From an uncultured archaeon (GTDB taxonomy: Archaea > Halobacteriota > Methanosarcinia > Methanosarcinales > Methanoperedenaceae): a stretch of 7,012 bases of DNA. Positions 5,048 through 7,012 of this stretch are shown piece by piece. Both the position numbers and the translations under genes were made by a program. Below the pieces are notes generated by a model that was not told the origin of the DNA, did not search any database, and worked only from the letters and a program-made list of their open reading frames with translations. Numbering within the stretch: position 1 is the stretch's first letter; each line of letters opens with the position of its first letter. The DNA lies in contig CABMIA010000166.1 in assembly GCA_902386085.1 (NCBI GenBank), forward strand, positions 1-7,012, given 5' to 3'.

Positions 5048-6431
5048 GAAAAACGGTGAAACTGGCGAAAAATCCGACCTGCTGGATGTTTACTATTTCA
5101 GGAACCTTGTCAAAAACAGGTTTTTCAGGCCGGCTGTCAATTTAATTTTTCTATTTGCACTGCTGATAATCATATATTTCGGCCTGTCAAGCGAACCTGA
5201 CCTGCGTTTCCGGGGCGGGATACCGTTCGCGACCACCATGATCTGGGATCTCTGGCATCCCCTCCTTGCTTTCACAATCATCCTTTTTGGGAGGTTATGG
5301 TGCTTTGCATGCCCGATAGGTGCGTCGGTTGACTGGACGCAGTCGGTGTTCAGCTTCAAAAGGAAATATCCTGAAAAATATCGCAATCTCTGGATCGCAG
5401 TTATACTTTTCCTGTTCATTTTCGCGGCAGAGCGCCACCTTTTCATGTTCACGCGCAATCCCCCGAACACCGCATACCTTCTCTTATCCTTCACCGGGCT
5501 TGCTATGGTAATGGCAGTTATCTTTGAAAAGAGGAGTTTCTGCAGGTACATCTGCCCGATAGGTCTTGTGCTCGGGGTTTTCTCCATGCTCTCTGCCACA
5601 GAACTTCGCTGCAAGTCAAAGAAAACCTGCCAGGATCATAATATTAAAGAATGCATCATCGGAAACGAGGCCGGAAAACCCTGTCCCGTTGGAGAGTTCC
5701 CGCAAACGATGGAGAGGAATAATTACTGTATCATGTGCATGGAATGCGTGAAGTCTTGCTCAAAGGACAATATCAGGATAAGTCCCAGGCTTCCCGGGGC
5801 AGATCTGGTCAAATCAGTAAAAACTCACCTTGATGAAGCGTATCTGGTCCACGGGATTATTATCATGTTCCTCTTTGTGATGGGAATGGAACGTTTTGAG
5901 TTCAGGAACGTAATAATAAATTTCGTGAGATCTGTTGCCCCGTTCGATACAGTAATGTACCGCAACTTTTTCGTGAACTACTGGAGAAATATGTGGGCTA
6001 TTATCATATTCTCACTTATAACACTGGGAGCTGCCGGCCTCATGTACCTGTCAACACGGATATCGCTTCCCGGAAAGAATGCCAGGCAAAAGTTCATAGA
6101 GCTTTCCTATGCATTTATCCCGCTCGGGTTATCGGTTTACCTGGCCGAAAACACATTCCGGCTGCTGAAAGGCCTGTTCTTCATAACCGAAACCGCTGGA
6201 AAATTCTTCGGGCAAGTCTGGGAGTTCGCTGTAAATTTTGATACCATAGACCAGTTGCAGATCATCCTTGTGTTTTCCGGCTTTATTTTTACTCTCTGGG
6301 CAGGGTATCTGATAAGCAAAAAGCTTTCGAATAATGAAAAAGACCTGAAGAATAGCATGATAGCAGTGAGCGCTGTCGCTATTGTTTATCTCTTCATAGG
6401 AATGAAAATCCTGACGCTGCCGATAGTATGA
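5037..6431 (+). CDS. NapH/CcoG-like polytopic membrane iron-sulfur protein
   Basis: From ATG 5037 the protein is 464 residues; GTG 5031 would add two. Neither has a good ribosome-binding site, and the reading frame overlaps the end of ccdA, so coupled translation is likely. Residues about 31-190 match the membrane 4Fe-4S binding type (Fer4_5) seen in NapH, NosR and CcoG: hydrophobic segments alternate with G-R-L-W-C89-F-A-C92-P and R-S-F-C169-R-Y-I-C173-P. A ferredoxin-like section follows: C231-x2-C234-x2-C237-x3-C241, preceded by irregularly spaced C192, C198, C206 and C216-P that may ligate a second cluster. C241 is followed by Ser instead of the usual Pro. Four to five further helices fill residues 265-464, a long tail beyond the NapH size of about 290. 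NapH-like proteins move electrons from membrane quinol or cytoplasmic donors to extracytoplasmic redox partners. Here that points to a second electron input beside CcdA; the real donor and acceptor are unknown. Confidence 0.86.
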   Translation: MDSEKNGETGEKSDLLDVYYFRNLVKNRFFRPAVNLIFLFALLIIIYFGLSSEPDLRFRGGIPFATTMIWDLWHPLLAFTIILFGRLWCFACPIGASVDWTQSVFSFKRKYPEKYRNLWIAVILFLFIFAAERHLFMFTRNPPNTAYLLLSFTGLAMVMAVIFEKRSFCRYICPIGLVLGVFSMLSATELRCKSKKTCQDHNIKECIIGNEAGKPCPVGEFPQTMERNNYCIMCMECVKSCSKDNIRISPRLPGADLVKSVKTHLDEAYLVHGIIIMFLFVMGMERFEFRNVIINFVRSVAPFDTVMYRNFFVNYWRNMWAIIIFSLITLGAAGLMYLSTRISLPGKNARQKFIELSYAFIPLGLSVYLAENTFRLLKGLFFITETAGKFFGQVWEFAVNFDTIDQLQIILVFSGFIFTLWAGYLISKKLSNNEKDLKNSMIAVSAVAIVYLFIGMKILTLPIV

Positions 6432-6454
6432 ACCTGTTTACGCATCTCGAAAAG

Positions 6455-6524
6455 TATATACATAGGAACGATTAAAAAAACTGAAAACCAAAAATTGCGC
6501 GAAAATCATATAACTTATATACAT
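6455..6524 (+). promoter_or_regulatory. two TATA-like boxes upstream of the second thioredoxin gene
   Basis: TATATACAT occurs twice, at 6455-6463 and 6516-6524, in the 116-nt gap before the last gene. The distal box predicts a transcription start near 6483 and a leader of about 65 nt. The proximal box predicts a start almost at the ATG (6548), giving a leaderless message. TAGGAAC also recurs, at 6463-6469 and 6534-6540; the second copy supplies a weak AGGA at 9 nt from the start. The last gene therefore probably has its own promoter in addition to any read-through from the cluster. Confidence 0.45.
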
Positions 6525-6547
6525 CAAACCAAGTAGGAACCTTATTT

Positions 6548-7000
6548 ATGAAGACCAAGAAATTGTTATCGATACTTGTATTGATACTGATAATATCCTT
6601 TGCATACAGCTCTTATAATATCGCCCTTTCGAAATTCAGGCTGAGCGATAAAAATTACAGTTACCTTGGAGGAATCACTTTCCATCGCTCCCTTGACCAG
6701 GGATTCCAGATAGCCCAGCAGGAAAATAAGCCGATAATGATGTATTTCTGGGCAATCTGGTGCCAGTACTGCGCTAAATTCCAGACCGATACGCTGGGTA
6801 ATCCCCAGGTTAAGAATATACTGGAAAATGATTACGTTCTTGTGGCAATGGACCTTGATGTTGATAAGGACGTTGCTGGCAACTATGGCGTGAACTATCC
6901 GCCCTACCTGATCTTCATGAACGGAAAAGGCGATGTGCTCCAGAGGGTGCCAGTGGCTGTAGGCCAGGATTATTTACTGCCCATAGTGACTGAGGAATGA
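6548..7000 (+). CDS. membrane-anchored thioredoxin-like protein (CQYC active site)
   Basis: The 150-residue protein begins with MKTKK and a hydrophobic helix (residues 6-22) with no lipobox cysteine and no clear cleavage site, so it is probably tethered by an N-terminal anchor with the rest outside the membrane. Residues about 45-148 form a thioredoxin fold: an amphipathic helix with SLDQGFQIAQQENKPIMMYF, the redox motif W71-C72-Q-Y-C75, strand YVLVAMDLDVD, and a cis-proline expected at P119 in NYPPYLIF. It resembles DsbD-gamma-like / Thioredoxin_7 proteins and has the same overall plan as the CGWC protein at 2560-2997, though the two differ in active-site residues and anchor type. A role in accepting electrons from the CcdA-type transporter is inferred from proximity. 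ATG 6548 is preceded only by a weak AGGA. It is separated from the cluster by 116 nt containing TATA-like boxes. The stop lies 12 nt before the window end, so a following gene may be missed. Confidence 0.88.
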   Translation: MKTKKLLSILVLILIISFAYSSYNIALSKFRLSDKNYSYLGGITFHRSLDQGFQIAQQENKPIMMYFWAIWCQYCAKFQTDTLGNPQVKNILENDYVLVAMDLDVDKDVAGNYGVNYPPYLIFMNGKGDVLQRVPVAVGQDYLLPIVTEE

Positions 7001-7012
7001 GATAAAGTCAGC

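Noticed and set aside
5093..5614. 173-aa open frame on the - strand inside the NapH-like gene
   Set aside because: It is a shadow of the Fe-S protein; the sense frame has conserved CxxCP/CxxxCP motifs and membrane helices, while this frame is strongly basic with no recognisable domain.
2560..7000. Interpretation as a standard cytochrome c biogenesis (Ccs/Ccm) operon
   Set aside because: CcdA and thioredoxins fit, but no CcmF/CcsA/CcsB-type heme-handling protein is in the window and no CxxCH cytochrome is encoded here, so only a general thiol-redox role is claimed.
1..7012. CRISPR arrays, tRNA/rRNA genes, insertion sequences or long tandem repeats
   Set aside because: No regularly spaced repeats, tRNA-like cloverleaf segments, transposase-like frames or terminal inverted repeats were seen when reading the window; the only repeats are short promoter-like motifs and two small dyads.

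Overview
The window looks archaeal, most likely a euryarchaeon of the Methanosarcinales / ANME-2d ('Candidatus Methanoperedens') type. This is inferred from AT-rich TATA-box promoters, frequent ATA (Ile) and AGG/AGA (Arg) codons, short or near-leaderless 5' ends, TTG starts and the gene content; no rRNA or marker gene is present to prove it. All supported genes lie on the + strand.

Layout. Positions 1-543 hold the C-terminal 180 residues of an APC-family amino acid permease whose start is outside the window. Positions 648-1136 encode a small exported or membrane-anchored protein of unknown function, followed by a clear 7-bp hairpin at 1152-1171. Positions 1137-1439 contain no convincing gene, but do contain that hairpin, a perfect 8-bp dyad and TATA-like boxes leading to a PHP-domain metallophosphoesterase (1440-2477, TTG start) with an unusual hydrophobic C-terminal segment.

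Positions 2560-6431 form a tight four-gene cluster: an exported thioredoxin-fold putative lipoprotein (CGWC), a membrane-anchored PCYCGC-motif protein with a large cysteine-free C-terminal domain, a CcdA/DsbD-type thiol-electron transporter, and a NapH/CcoG-like polytopic iron-sulfur protein. Spacing is 19 nt, then 0 nt, then an overlap of 11 nt (17 nt if the upstream GTG is used). A second membrane-anchored thioredoxin-like protein (CQYC, 6548-7000) follows behind a 116-nt gap with two TATA-like boxes.

Inferred working model: CcdA carries reducing equivalents from cytoplasmic thioredoxin across the membrane to one or both extracytoplasmic thioredoxin-fold proteins. These keep cysteines reduced on an outward-facing client, of which the six-cysteine PCYCGC protein is the obvious local candidate (apocytochrome c is another possibility). 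The NapH-like protein suggests a second, Fe-S-based electron route tied to the same system. This PCYCGC-centred redox cluster is the most interesting part of the window.
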